64,000 nt of DNA from Larkinella rosea (GTDB lineage Bacteria > Bacteroidota > Bacteroidia > Cytophagales > Spirosomataceae). The stretch is taken from positions 1,240,001 to 1,304,000 of the forward strand of contig NZ_RQJO01000008.1 of the NCBI RefSeq assembly GCF_003858635.1, in the 5' to 3' direction. Of this stretch, positions 54,892-63,401 are shown in pieces (the stretch's first letter is position 1; the number at the start of each line of letters is the position of its first letter). A model generated the notes under the pieces. That model was given only the letters and a program-made list of their open reading frames with translations, was not told where the DNA came from and made no database searches. The position numbers and the translations under genes are program-made.

Positions 54892-56052
54892 TTATAAATA
54901 AGAAACCCACCAGGCCCTGCTGGTTGATTTGTAGCGTGCGTACCAGCGGCAGGGAAAATAAAGCACACCAACGAGCAGCAGCCAGACCCCATACGCCCGT
55001 CCTAAATTCGGGTTATAGTCGGTGGGCCACTCGTTGGGATTCGTAAAGGAAAGATTGATGCCCCTGCCGAATGCTACGTACGTCCAGACGTAGGACGCCA
55101 GACTGATCACGGCCAGGTGCACGATAAAATAGAAGAAGGGAACCCGCCCATAAGTGCTGAAAAACCGCTGAACGCCCGCTGACAGGTTGTTGACAAACAC
55201 CAGTAACAGGCTGGCGGTACCGAGCGTGAGACTCAGAAATAAAAGCGATGGGGGAGATTTGGTGACGTTAAGAAAGGAAAGAAACGTGTAGAGGCTGCCC
55301 CGTTCCTGAACGCTCCAGGGAGCCGGGTCACCGTAGAAATTTAAAAACCGTACTACGATAAAAAGGGCCAGGGCTGAAAAACCGCTCTTCAGCAACAGCT
55401 GATTTCTCGTTTGGGGGGTACCACTAAACCAGGGACCGATCGCATACCCCAAAAGCATGACGCCCACCCAGGGAACAATCGTATAGGCGACCAGAATGGG
55501 CGGGTTACGGATGAAAAAAGGTGGATGATGCAGCAGGGCCAGCAGCGTATCGGTCGAAGTATCCTTCACCAGCGGAAGCGCATTGTGCCCGACAATCAGG
55601 AGGAGTGAAAAGGCCAGTTGAAGCCCGCGGGGAAGCCAGATCAGGGCTGCGAGCAGCATCATGGAGCAGCCAATGGCCCAGATGACTTCCAACAGGGTGA
55701 GTTGGTAGCCCTGCGTCAGGATAAAACTGATGAGCAACACTTCTACGGCAATCAGCCAGAGCCCGCGCGTCAGGAGAAACACACTGGTTTTTTTGAGATC
55801 GCCCATTTTTCGGTAATAAAGAAAAATGCTGATTCCGGAGAGAAAAACGAAGGTTGGCGCACACATATGCGTCACCCAGCGCGTGAAAAACAGAAACACC
55901 GACGCCTGGGTGACGTCGGTGGCGCGATAGGAGGTGTAACTAAAAAAATCACGAACGTGATCCAGGGCCATAATAATCATGATCAGCCCCCTCACGCTGT
56001 CGATGGACTGTAGACGGTGACTGCCTTCGGAGGTTGCCGTTAAGTTGGACAT
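54892..56052 (-). CDS. DUF1624 / heparan-alpha-glucosaminide N-acetyltransferase-like membrane protein
   Basis: 386 residues with about ten transmembrane helices. The N-terminus SIDSVRGLIMIIMALDHVRDFF is the signature, with the His thought to be catalytic in the lysosomal acetyltransferase relatives. Later segments (FVFLSGISIFLYY, LLLVGVLYFPCRWY) fit the family. It may move an acyl group across the membrane onto a sugar; substrates in bacteria are unknown. The 258-bp gap to secA shows no gene. Confidence 0.87.
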   Translation of the reverse strand: MSNLTATSEGSHRLQSIDSVRGLIMIIMALDHVRDFFSYTSYRATDVTQASVFLFFTRWVTHMCAPTFVFLSGISIFLYYRKMGDLKKTSVFLLTRGLWLIAVEVLLISFILTQGYQLTLLEVIWAIGCSMMLLAALIWLPRGLQLAFSLLLIVGHNALPLVKDTSTDTLLALLHHPPFFIRNPPILVAYTIVPWVGVMLLGYAIGPWFSGTPQTRNQLLLKSGFSALALFIVVRFLNFYGDPAPWSVQERGSLYTFLSFLNVTKSPPSLLFLSLTLGTASLLLVFVNNLSAGVQRFFSTYGRVPFFYFIVHLAVISLASYVWTYVAFGRGINLSFTNPNEWPTDYNPNLGRAYGVWLLLVGVLYFPCRWYARYKSTSRAWWVSYL

Positions 56053-56110
56053 GGATCAGCCGGGAGAATCAATGAGGTTGTACCGGAACGTTCCTGCTTC
56101 GTGACGGTTT

Positions 56111-56539
56111 TTACCGCCGGACCAGAAATTGATAAATCGTTTCTACGCCTTTCCGGTTGATTTGTCCGGGCGTCCAGCGGGGCATCAATGCGCCAATTCG
56201 GGCCAGCTCTTTTTTCAGGGCTGGATCGTTATGGGAAGCGGGAACCAGGCTGATTACCTTGCCTTCGCCGTCGATGGTGGCGGTTAACCAGGTCTTTCTG
56301 CCAAGCTTAACGGGCGTTTCAGCCTCTCCGATGCTTTCCAGAATAAAATCCACCAGTTTATCCTCCCCGCCGGGAAACGCGGGGGGCGACTGCGTTTCAA
56401 TCGAAACGGGCCCGGTAGTATTATAGGTAATAATTGGTTTGCCGCCATTCAGGCCGGACTGAGCCATTACATCAGCGGATGCGATCACCGCAAAAATGCC
56501 TCCGATCAGCGCGAGGCAGCGAAAAAAAGGATGGTTCAT
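56111..56539 (-). CDS. Exported TonB C-terminal-like protein
   Basis: About 142 residues from the ATG at 56539 (MNHPFFRCLALIGGIFAVIA); the longer frame lacks signal-peptide character. A signal peptide (cleaved near VMAQ) is followed by PPAFPGGEDKLVDFI and the TonB C-terminal fold (KTWLTATIDGEGKVISL, ALMPRWTPGQINRKGVETIY). Unlike a true energy transducer it has no lasting membrane anchor or proline-rich spacer, so it is a stand-alone periplasmic domain. Such proteins are common in Bacteroidota and their role is unclear. Confidence 0.82.
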   Translation of the reverse strand: MNHPFFRCLALIGGIFAVIASADVMAQSGLNGGKPIITYNTTGPVSIETQSPPAFPGGEDKLVDFILESIGEAETPVKLGRKTWLTATIDGEGKVISLVPASHNDPALKKELARIGALMPRWTPGQINRKGVETIYQFLVRR

Positions 56540-56852
56540 CGTCGTTTTTTTCTTCGAAGATGTAAAAAAGGCTGGCAAAGTTGCACCCTGCTCATAAATA
56601 TAAGGATTATCTTTACGGAACCTCTGATCCGCTGAACTCGGGCTCAAAAAACGATTCCTGAAACGAACCGGGTGAACTTTATTCTCCGGCGATAATCAGT
56701 TATCCGTCTGGAATTTAAGTTAAATTAGTGTTATCATGCAGGGAAAAAGTGCGCAATTCCTTAATAATTAAAAGCGTGTTTAAACTAATAAATAGACCGA
56801 ATTTTGTAAAGCGCATTTCAAATTACGTAAACGGATTTAGGAAATTCAGGGT
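56540..56852. other. Divergent spacer before the ECF sigma gene
   Basis: 313 bp, AT-rich, between the TonB-C-like gene (minus) and the sigma gene (plus). No ORF, clear promoter or repeat of the palindromic family was found. Confidence 0.5.
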
Positions 56853-57437
56853 ATGAACTCATCTTACAGCACCTATTCCGACGAAAACATCCTGACGTTA
56901 ATCAGCGAAAACAACGACGAATCGGCGTTTGCGGAGCTTTATAATCGCTATTTCCGGCTTTTATTTAACTATTCATTCAGTAAGTTAAATGATCGGTTTG
57001 CCGCTCAGGAAATTGTTCAGGAATTGTTTGTCACGATCTGGCAGCAACGCCATCGGAGTGCGGTGCACTGCTGCCGTTCCTTTTTGTTTTCCAGTACCAA
57101 AAATCTGATCATTTCGCATTACCGCAAAGAATATACCCGCCGGTTTCATTACACGCAATGGGAAGTACAAACCGGGGATTCCACGGAATTGACGGATCAG
57201 CAAATCCTGACTTCCGATCTGCAGGATCGCTACGAAAAAGGGCTTTTTCAATTGCCCCCCAAATGCAAAGAGGTATTTATGCTGAGCCGGAAAGGCCACT
57301 CCAACCGGGAGATTGCGCTGCAATTGGGCATTTCTGAAAAAACCGTTGAACAGCACATTACCAAAGCCCTCCGGGTATTGAAGGAATACCTGAAAGAACA
57401 TTTCGCCTACGCCTTCCTGCTGATTTCCTTTTTCTGA
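56853..57437 (+). CDS. ECF sigma factor of the SusC-associated type
   Basis: 194 residues. Region 2 (FAELYNRYFRLLFNYSFSKL, then IVQELFVTIWQQR) and region 4 (LPPKCKEVFMLSRKGHSNREI, LGISEKTVEQHITKALRVLK) match the Bacteroidota ECF group that pairs with FecR-type anti-sigma factors and STN-bearing SusC transporters. The C-terminus ends in a short hydrophobic stretch (AYAFLLISFF), common in this group. The FecR gene lies about 1.1 kb downstream on the same strand, with a reverse lipoprotein gene in between. Confidence 0.94.
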   Translation: MNSSYSTYSDENILTLISENNDESAFAELYNRYFRLLFNYSFSKLNDRFAAQEIVQELFVTIWQQRHRSAVHCCRSFLFSSTKNLIISHYRKEYTRRFHYTQWEVQTGDSTELTDQQILTSDLQDRYEKGLFQLPPKCKEVFMLSRKGHSNREIALQLGISEKTVEQHITKALRVLKEYLKEHFAYAFLLISFF

Positions 57438-57462
57438 CCCCAAACCGCATCTTACTAAACAG

Positions 57463-57493
57463 AAAGGCCCCGATTCGAAAACCGGGGCCTTTT
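57463..57493. terminator. Bidirectional terminator between convergent sigma and lipoprotein genes
   Basis: AAAGGCCCCG pairs with CGGGGCCTTT around a short loop with T-runs on both strands. It lies 25 bp past the sigma stop and 20 bp past the lipoprotein stop. Confidence 0.9.
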
Positions 57494-57513
57494 GAACGAC
57501 GAAGCTATTGTGC

Positions 57514-58356
57514 TTAAGGAGTCACTACGTATTCATAGCTGACTTTGCCGGGCAGCATGACATTGGCTTCTACGTCGAATTGCGTGTAATTCACGACATA
57601 GCCGTTCGAGTTGAGCGTATAATGCAGGATTTTCTCATCAATAACCTGGTTCGTATACATGCTTTTAAACGAATACCGGCGCAAAAGGTGCTTATTCATC
57701 TTTCCAAAAATGTTCAGTAAGTTACCCTGCGTACTCAGTCCGTAATATTCGTGGATGGGATCCTGGTCTACCTGACGCGCAACACCGGGTAATTCGTAGC
57801 TGTACGTATTTTCGGCTGTTTTGACGTTGCTGGCGTTGTACACTTCCACCCGAATCAAGTCGCCGTTGGTATCGTAAAAGAATAGTTTACGGTCATTGGG
57901 CGTATTTTTCAGGTTGATCCGAGTCAGTTTATTGGTGGCATCGTACGTGTATGCGTGGATGGCGGTTAAGGTCGTGTTAACGCCCTGATCGTCATAGGAA
58001 TACAGGTACGATTCAACCGCATTTCCTTTGTCATTCAGCAAAAAGACCTGTTTTTGCGTCCGCTTCTGATCCTTGCGCAAGGTAGCACTCACCCAGTTGG
58101 GGCCGTATTCGAACTCCGAATGCTGATCCGACGGTTTGATCAGTTTCCAGAGTTTACCGCCCCGGTAATACGTCAGCGTTTGGGCGTCGAGCCTGGTCAG
58201 AAAATACGGTTTAGCGGCATCGGTCGGCACCCAATCCGGATTGGGTGCCGAATGCTCGGTTGCCGGGGCGTCCGGAGTAATCTCCTGATTTTCGCAGGCA
58301 AATAGTCCGGGGAGAAGACACAAGGTTACCGCAGTTAGTTTGGCCAGAGAGTTCAT
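57514..58356 (-). CDS. Lipoprotein with YD-repeat-like segments
   Basis: 280 residues. The signal peptide ends in a lipobox (LLPGLFAC). The mature part contains Tyr/Asp-rich beta segments such as YLYSYDDQGVNTTLTAIHAY, TYDATNKLTRINLK and FFYDTNGDLIRVEVY that resemble RHS/YD repeats or DUF4595-like lipoproteins. No catalytic motif is seen. It is inserted in reverse orientation between the sigma and FecR genes, splitting what is usually an adjacent pair. A -7 element (TACCTTTG, minus, 58386-58393) lies 30 bp upstream of its ATG. Confidence 0.78.
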   Translation of the reverse strand: MNSLAKLTAVTLCLLPGLFACENQEITPDAPATEHSAPNPDWVPTDAAKPYFLTRLDAQTLTYYRGGKLWKLIKPSDQHSEFEYGPNWVSATLRKDQKRTQKQVFLLNDKGNAVESYLYSYDDQGVNTTLTAIHAYTYDATNKLTRINLKNTPNDRKLFFYDTNGDLIRVEVYNASNVKTAENTYSYELPGVARQVDQDPIHEYYGLSTQGNLLNIFGKMNKHLLRRYSFKSMYTNQVIDEKILHYTLNSNGYVVNYTQFDVEANVMLPGKVSYEYVVTP

Positions 58357-58385
58357 TATTCGTTGTTGTTTTCAATTGAGCAGGA

Positions 58386-58393
58386 CAAAGGTA
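58386..58393 (-). promoter_or_regulatory. Putative -7 element of the reverse lipoprotein gene
   Basis: TACCTTTG on the minus strand, an exact consensus match 30 bp upstream of the lipoprotein ATG. No TTG at -33. Confidence 0.45.
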
Positions 58394-58562
58394 AAGGCTA
58401 CTTGGTGGCGAAATGGCCGGAGTCGATAACTGGCGGTTTTGAGTTTATAAGTGACGAAAAAACCGGTCAACAAGGAGAAAAGCGGATCCCGGTAATTTTT
58501 TTTCAAACCGACTAAGGGTTTCCCCTTCGGCGCGCGACTTCGGAGTTGTAACCTTCCTGAAC

Positions 58563-59588
58563 ATGCCGCCAACGCCCATTTCACCGCATTTATTAGATAA
58601 ATACCTCCGGGATCAATGCACCGATCAGGAAAAGGAACTGGTGGAAGCCTGGTATGCCTCCCTGAACGGCAAGTCGGATTTTCTGGGTTCGTTGCCCGAA
58701 TCGGAACAGCAGCAATTGCAACAGGAAACGTTCGAAACAATTCGGAGCCAGCTTCATCCTGACGAAAAACCGCTGGTGAAAGCCCTGCCCTTGGGTCGGA
58801 TTGTCTGGCTGGCTGCGGCTTCTCTGCTGCTGGTAATTGGCGTCTATGGCTTCTTCCGCTACACCGCCCGGCAGCCAGCCTCCATTGTTGCGCAGATGGA
58901 GGAAAAAGGACCTGACGCCATTATGCATTTTGTGAACCACAAAGCACGTCCGGTGATGCACAAACTGCCGGATGGCAGTTCGGTCTGGATGCATTCGGAA
59001 GCGTCGATTTCGTATCCGAAAGAATTTGATCCGGACAAACGGCTGGTGGTTTTTTCAGGGGAAGGTTTTTTTACCGTTACGAAGGATAAATCCCGGCCGT
59101 TTTCGATTCAGAGCGGGGAAATGAAGATTAAAGTGTTGGGCACCAGCTTCAACGTAAAAGCGCCGGCCACGCAGAACGTATTCCAGATTTCGGTCGTAAC
59201 GGGTCGGGTGGAGGTAAGCGCCCCGGACCGGGAGCAGAAGGAACAACTGGTGATCCTGAAACCGCAGCAGCAGGCTTTCTTCGAAATCGACTCCAAACGC
59301 CTGGTGTCGTCGGCGGTTCCGAGTCAGCTTAAAAAAGAGATTTACGAGCCGGTGACGATTGTGTTCGAGAATGCCCCGCTCGATCAGGTTGCGAAGAAAC
59401 TGGAGAAACGGTTCAACATCCAGATCCGGTTTTCGAATCCGAACATTGCCAATTGCCTTGTCAATGCGGATTTTGAACAGCAGCCGTTGCCTTTCATCAT
59501 GGAAATGCTCTGTACCGCACTGGATGCGACCTACACCCTGTCCGGGAAGGTCATGACGCTGAACGGATTGCCTTGTGAACCCGAATAA
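58563..59588 (+). CDS. FecR family anti-sigma factor
   Basis: 341 residues. A cytoplasmic N-terminal sigma-binding region (LLDKYLRDQCTDQEKELVEA) is followed by one transmembrane helix (about residues 80-98, IVWLAAASLLLVIGVYGFF), a periplasmic FecR domain (LPDGSSVWMHSEASISYPKE, FFTVTKDKSRPF, VLGTSFNVKA) and a C-terminal DUF4974/STN-contacting domain (NAPLDQVAKKLEKRFNIQIR). It should relay the STN signal of the SusC at 59777 to the sigma factor at 56853. Confidence 0.95.
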   Translation: MPPTPISPHLLDKYLRDQCTDQEKELVEAWYASLNGKSDFLGSLPESEQQQLQQETFETIRSQLHPDEKPLVKALPLGRIVWLAAASLLLVIGVYGFFRYTARQPASIVAQMEEKGPDAIMHFVNHKARPVMHKLPDGSSVWMHSEASISYPKEFDPDKRLVVFSGEGFFTVTKDKSRPFSIQSGEMKIKVLGTSFNVKAPATQNVFQISVVTGRVEVSAPDREQKEQLVILKPQQQAFFEIDSKRLVSSAVPSQLKKEIYEPVTIVFENAPLDQVAKKLEKRFNIQIRFSNPNIANCLVNADFEQQPLPFIMEMLCTALDATYTLSGKVMTLNGLPCEPE

Positions 59589-59661
59589 CGCGCTCGTAAT
59601 GAATGATTTCCAACGATAAATCTTTTCTATGAACGATTTCTACTCGCTTCCACCCTAAGCC

Positions 59662-59693
59662 AAAAAACCGGGCATGTGCCACCACGCCCGGTT
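59662..59693 (-). terminator. Minus-strand terminator in the fecR-susC gap
   Basis: AACCGGGCATG (59666-59676) pairs with CACGCCCGGTT (59683-59693), one mismatch, 6-nt loop. Six A's (59662-59667) on the plus strand give a T-run only on the minus strand. No minus-strand gene lies upstream, so it may end an antisense RNA starting near the susC start codon. A minus-strand TAATTTTG occurs at 59770-59777. Confidence 0.55.
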
Positions 59694-59776
59694 CGAACTA
59701 AGGCTCCCTTCGCATCGTGCCACCGAACGAAAGGAACATTCATCCAACAGCGCTTAACTATCAGACAATCAAAATT

Positions 59777-62700
59777 ATGCAAAATTCTATCCTAAACCAG
59801 TCGGTTGACTGGCGAAAAATCATGCGTATCGGATTACTTCAATGGATACTTGCCTTGCTTCTGACCGGCATCAGCTACGGTCGGGAGATTGCGGCACAGT
59901 CGATCCTGAGTAAGGATATGACGCTTCATCTCACCAATGTTACGCTCAAGGAGGCACTGGACCAGATTCAGGAAAAAGCCAATACAAAGTTCGTTTACAG
60001 CAGCCGGGTTTCGCTCCGGGAGTCGGTTTCCATTGATGTAAAACACCAGAAACTGTCCAGCGTACTGGATCAGTTGCTCATGCCCCGGGGCATTACGTAC
60101 AAGGTAATCAACGAACAGATTGTACTGGCACGCGAAAAACCCAATAAACTGGAGTCGCAGCTTCCGGTTCTGGAAGAGAAAGTACAGGAATACATTGCCC
60201 GCCAGGAACTCCGGCTCAAAGGAACCGTTCGGGCTTCCGATGGGCAGCAGGAAGCACTCGCCGGGGTAACGGTGGTGCTGAAAGGGACTACGAAGGGAAC
60301 GACCACCGATGGGAAAGGGAATTACGAACTCTCGGTCCCGAATTCGTCGGCGGTGTTGATTTTTAGTTTTGTGGGGTATGTCCCGCAGGAAATTCCGGTA
60401 GGCAATCGTTCCGTGGTGAATGTGACGCTGGTTTCGGACAATAAAACGCTGGAAGAACTGGTCGTGGTGGGTTACGGAACGCAGAAGAAAGTGAATCTGA
60501 CCGGTGCGGTTTCGCAGGTACAGGCCAAAGACCTTGAAAACCGCCCCCTCAATAACATGACCCAGATTTTGCAGGGCATGATTCCCAACCTGAACATTAC
60601 GTTCAGCACCGGCCAGCCGGGGCAGGGCGGGAACCTGAACGTACGCGGGGAAACCTCGATCAACGGCGGTGGTCCGCTGGTGCTGATCGACGGGATTCCG
60701 GGCGACATCAACCGCATCAACCCAGCCGACGTCGAATCGGTGTCGGTCTTGAAAGATGCGGCTGCTTCGGCCATTTACGGTGCGCGGGGTGCGTTCGGGG
60801 TGATTCTGGTAACGACCAAAACCGCCAAGAATGGCAAAACCAGTATCGCCTACAGTAACAACTTCGGCTGGTCGACGCCAACTGTCAGCACCAAGTTCCT
60901 GACGAACGGTTACGACTACGTCAAGATGAACGACGAAGCGTTTATTCGGGCGACCGGCAACAGTTATACGCGGTATTCGGAGGAAGATTACAAGGAACTG
61001 GAAGCGCGTCGCTACGACAAAACCGAAAATCCGGCCCGGCCCTGGACGGTCGTTAAAAACGTCAACGGCAAGGATATTTACAACTATTACGGCAACTACG
61101 ACTGGTGGAAGACACTGTTCAACACGACCGAACCGTCGCGGCAGCATAACCTGAACCTGTCCGGCGGAACCGATAAAGTCAATTATTTCCTATCGGGTTC
61201 GATTTTCGAGAAAAACGGAATCATGCGGCTCAACACGGACAAGTTTACGTCGTACACACTCCGCAGCAAGATCAACGCCCAATTGACGCCCTGGCTGAAG
61301 GTGAGCAACAACACGCAGTATTTTGATTCGAAATATACGTATCCCGGTCTGGAAGGCGGAGCCAACGCCAATTTCGTCGCCATTACGGTGCACGCGTTAC
61401 CGGCTTACGCCCCGCTCAATCCGGACGGAACGGCTACCTACAACACGCTGAAAAACAACTACTCCATCGGCGACGGTTTGTTTGCCAACCTGCTGAAAGG
61501 CGTTGCGGGCGGCAAGAAAGGCGTGCACGAACTGACCACGATCAACTCGGTCACGATCGACTTTACCAAAACCTGGAATCTGGTGGCTAACCACTCGTAT
61601 TCATTTTACATCGCCGACGACTGGTACCGCTCAGCCGTTGCGCAGTATTCGATTCAGCCGGGCATTCTAACCACGGTTCCGAACTACAACGTCGATCAAT
61701 TGCGGAAAACCATGTGGTTCGATCCGGTGAACGTGACCAACCTGTATTCTTCCTACAATCATACATTCGGCAAACATTATATGTCGGCCACGGCGGGGAT
61801 GAACTACGAATCGAAGAAGCACCAGCGGTTATTCGGAGCTCGGAAAAACCTGCTGTCGGAAAGCCTGAACGACCTGAACCTTGGAACCGGTGAGCAACTT
61901 TCGGGGGGCGATTCGTACCAGTATTCGCTGTTCGGGGCGTTTTTTCGGGTAAATTACGATTACGTCGGCAAATACCTGCTGGAAGTCAACGGGCGGTATG
62001 ACGGCACCTCCCGGTTTGGCGAAGGTCGGCGGTACGGTTTTTTTCCGTCTGTGTCGGCAGGCTGGCGGATCAGCGAAGAGTCCTTCTTCGAACCGTTGCG
62101 CAATGCGGTGAATAACCTGAAAATCCGGGCGTCGTACGGAACGCTGGGCAACCAGCTGCCGTCGAACACCGCTTCGGCCAGTTTTTATCCGTACATTTCG
62201 ATCATGCCGACGGCGCAGTCGAGCTGGATTAATAACGGGCAAAAACTGTATTACGTCAATAACCCGAACCCGATTTCGCCGGATTTGACCTGGGAAAAAG
62301 CCACGACCTCGAACCTCGGGATCGATGCGGATTTCCTGAAAAACCGCCTGAATCTGTCGTTCGACGCCTACATCCGGAATACCACCGACATGCTGGTGCC
62401 GGGTCAGGTGCTGCCGGCGGTTTACGGAGCCGGGGTTCCAACCAAAAACGCCGGGGACCTGCAAACCAAAGGGTTTGAACTGGCGCTGGCCTGGCGCGAT
62501 CAATTTAAGGTAGCTGGAAAACCGTTTGCCTACAATGCCTCGTTCGTGTTGTCCGACTCGAAGTCGGTGATTACCAAATACGACAATCCGAACAAGATTC
62601 TGACGAGTTTCTACGAAGGCCAGACCATCGGCGACATCTGGGGCTATTCGATCGAGGGGGTTTTTAAAACCAACGAAGAAGCGCAGGCGTATAAAGTTGA

Positions 62701-63379
62701 CCAGACGATTGTTAATAAACAGCGGCTGAGCGCCCCCGGCGACTGGAGCAAACTGCAGGCCGGTGACCTGAAGTTCATCGACCTGGACGGCAACGGCAAA
62801 ATCGATCAGGGTGCCAACACTCTGGCCGACCACGGCGATCAGAAAATCATTGGGAACAACCGGGCGCGGTACCGGTATGGCATCAACCTCGGTGCTTCCT
62901 GGAACGGTTTTGACGTGTCGGTATTGGGGCAGGGCATTATGCGGAAAAACTGGTATCCGGGTAACAACGCCGATAAATTCTGGGGACCTTACTCGCGTCC
63001 GTATTATTCGTTCATTCCCGAAAACTTTGCCGACGACATCTGGACGCCCGAAAATCCGGATGCGTACTTCCCGGTTTTGCGCGGGTATACGGCCCTCAAC
63101 GGCGGTGGTGACCTGAACGCGCCCAATGATCGGTACATTCAGAACGTCGGTTATTTCCGGGTGAAAAACGTGGTCATCGGTTACACATTCCCGGAAACAC
63201 TGACCAAAAAGATTCGGATTCCGCGGGCGCGGATTTACGTCAGTGGCGAAAATGTCCTGACGTTCACCCCCTTACGGTCCGACTACATCGATCCAGAGCA
63301 ATTTGATGGTGACGCCACCAATGGACGCACGTATCCGCTGTCCAAAACCATTTCGGCGGGCCTAAACGTCACGTTCTAA
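59777..63379 (+). CDS. SusC/RagA TonB-linked outer-membrane protein with STN domain
   Basis: 1200 residues from the ATG at 59777 (MQNSILNQSVDWRKIMRIG); a GTG at 59717 would add 20 residues without signal character. The signal peptide (WILALLLTGISYGREIAAQ) is followed by an STN secretin/TonB short domain at about residues 45-115 (VTLKEALDQIQEKANTKFVY, then LDQLLMPRGITYKVI). Next come a CarboxypepD-like domain (LAGVTVVLKGTTKGTTTDGK), the TonB box region (LEELVVVGYGTQKKVN), the plug, and the beta-barrel ending in TISAGLNVTF. It takes up a nutrient and signals through FecR to the sigma factor. Confidence 0.96.
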   Translation: MQNSILNQSVDWRKIMRIGLLQWILALLLTGISYGREIAAQSILSKDMTLHLTNVTLKEALDQIQEKANTKFVYSSRVSLRESVSIDVKHQKLSSVLDQLLMPRGITYKVINEQIVLAREKPNKLESQLPVLEEKVQEYIARQELRLKGTVRASDGQQEALAGVTVVLKGTTKGTTTDGKGNYELSVPNSSAVLIFSFVGYVPQEIPVGNRSVVNVTLVSDNKTLEELVVVGYGTQKKVNLTGAVSQVQAKDLENRPLNNMTQILQGMIPNLNITFSTGQPGQGGNLNVRGETSINGGGPLVLIDGIPGDINRINPADVESVSVLKDAAASAIYGARGAFGVILVTTKTAKNGKTSIAYSNNFGWSTPTVSTKFLTNGYDYVKMNDEAFIRATGNSYTRYSEEDYKELEARRYDKTENPARPWTVVKNVNGKDIYNYYGNYDWWKTLFNTTEPSRQHNLNLSGGTDKVNYFLSGSIFEKNGIMRLNTDKFTSYTLRSKINAQLTPWLKVSNNTQYFDSKYTYPGLEGGANANFVAITVHALPAYAPLNPDGTATYNTLKNNYSIGDGLFANLLKGVAGGKKGVHELTTINSVTIDFTKTWNLVANHSYSFYIADDWYRSAVAQYSIQPGILTTVPNYNVDQLRKTMWFDPVNVTNLYSSYNHTFGKHYMSATAGMNYESKKHQRLFGARKNLLSESLNDLNLGTGEQLSGGDSYQYSLFGAFFRVNYDYVGKYLLEVNGRYDGTSRFGEGRRYGFFPSVSAGWRISEESFFEPLRNAVNNLKIRASYGTLGNQLPSNTASASFYPYISIMPTAQSSWINNGQKLYYVNNPNPISPDLTWEKATTSNLGIDADFLKNRLNLSFDAYIRNTTDMLVPGQVLPAVYGAGVPTKNAGDLQTKGFELALAWRDQFKVAGKPFAYNASFVLSDSKSVITKYDNPNKILTSFYEGQTIGDIWGYSIEGVFKTNEEAQAYKVDQTIVNKQRLSAPGDWSKLQAGDLKFIDLDGNGKIDQGANTLADHGDQKIIGNNRARYRYGINLGASWNGFDVSVLGQGIMRKNWYPGNNADKFWGPYSRPYYSFIPENFADDIWTPENPDAYFPVLRGYTALNGGGDLNAPNDRYIQNVGYFRVKNVVIGYTFPETLTKKIRIPRARIYVSGENVLTFTPLRSDYIDPEQFDGDATNGRTYPLSKTISAGLNVTF

Positions 63380-63401
63380 ACCGATTCTCATTCGTATTCC
63401 C

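Noticed and set aside
54780-54992. Minus-strand ORF of 70 codons overlapping the end of the DUF1624-type gene
   Set aside because: Overlaps the real gene in another frame, has no domain or plausible translation start; the 54634-54891 spacer looks non-coding.
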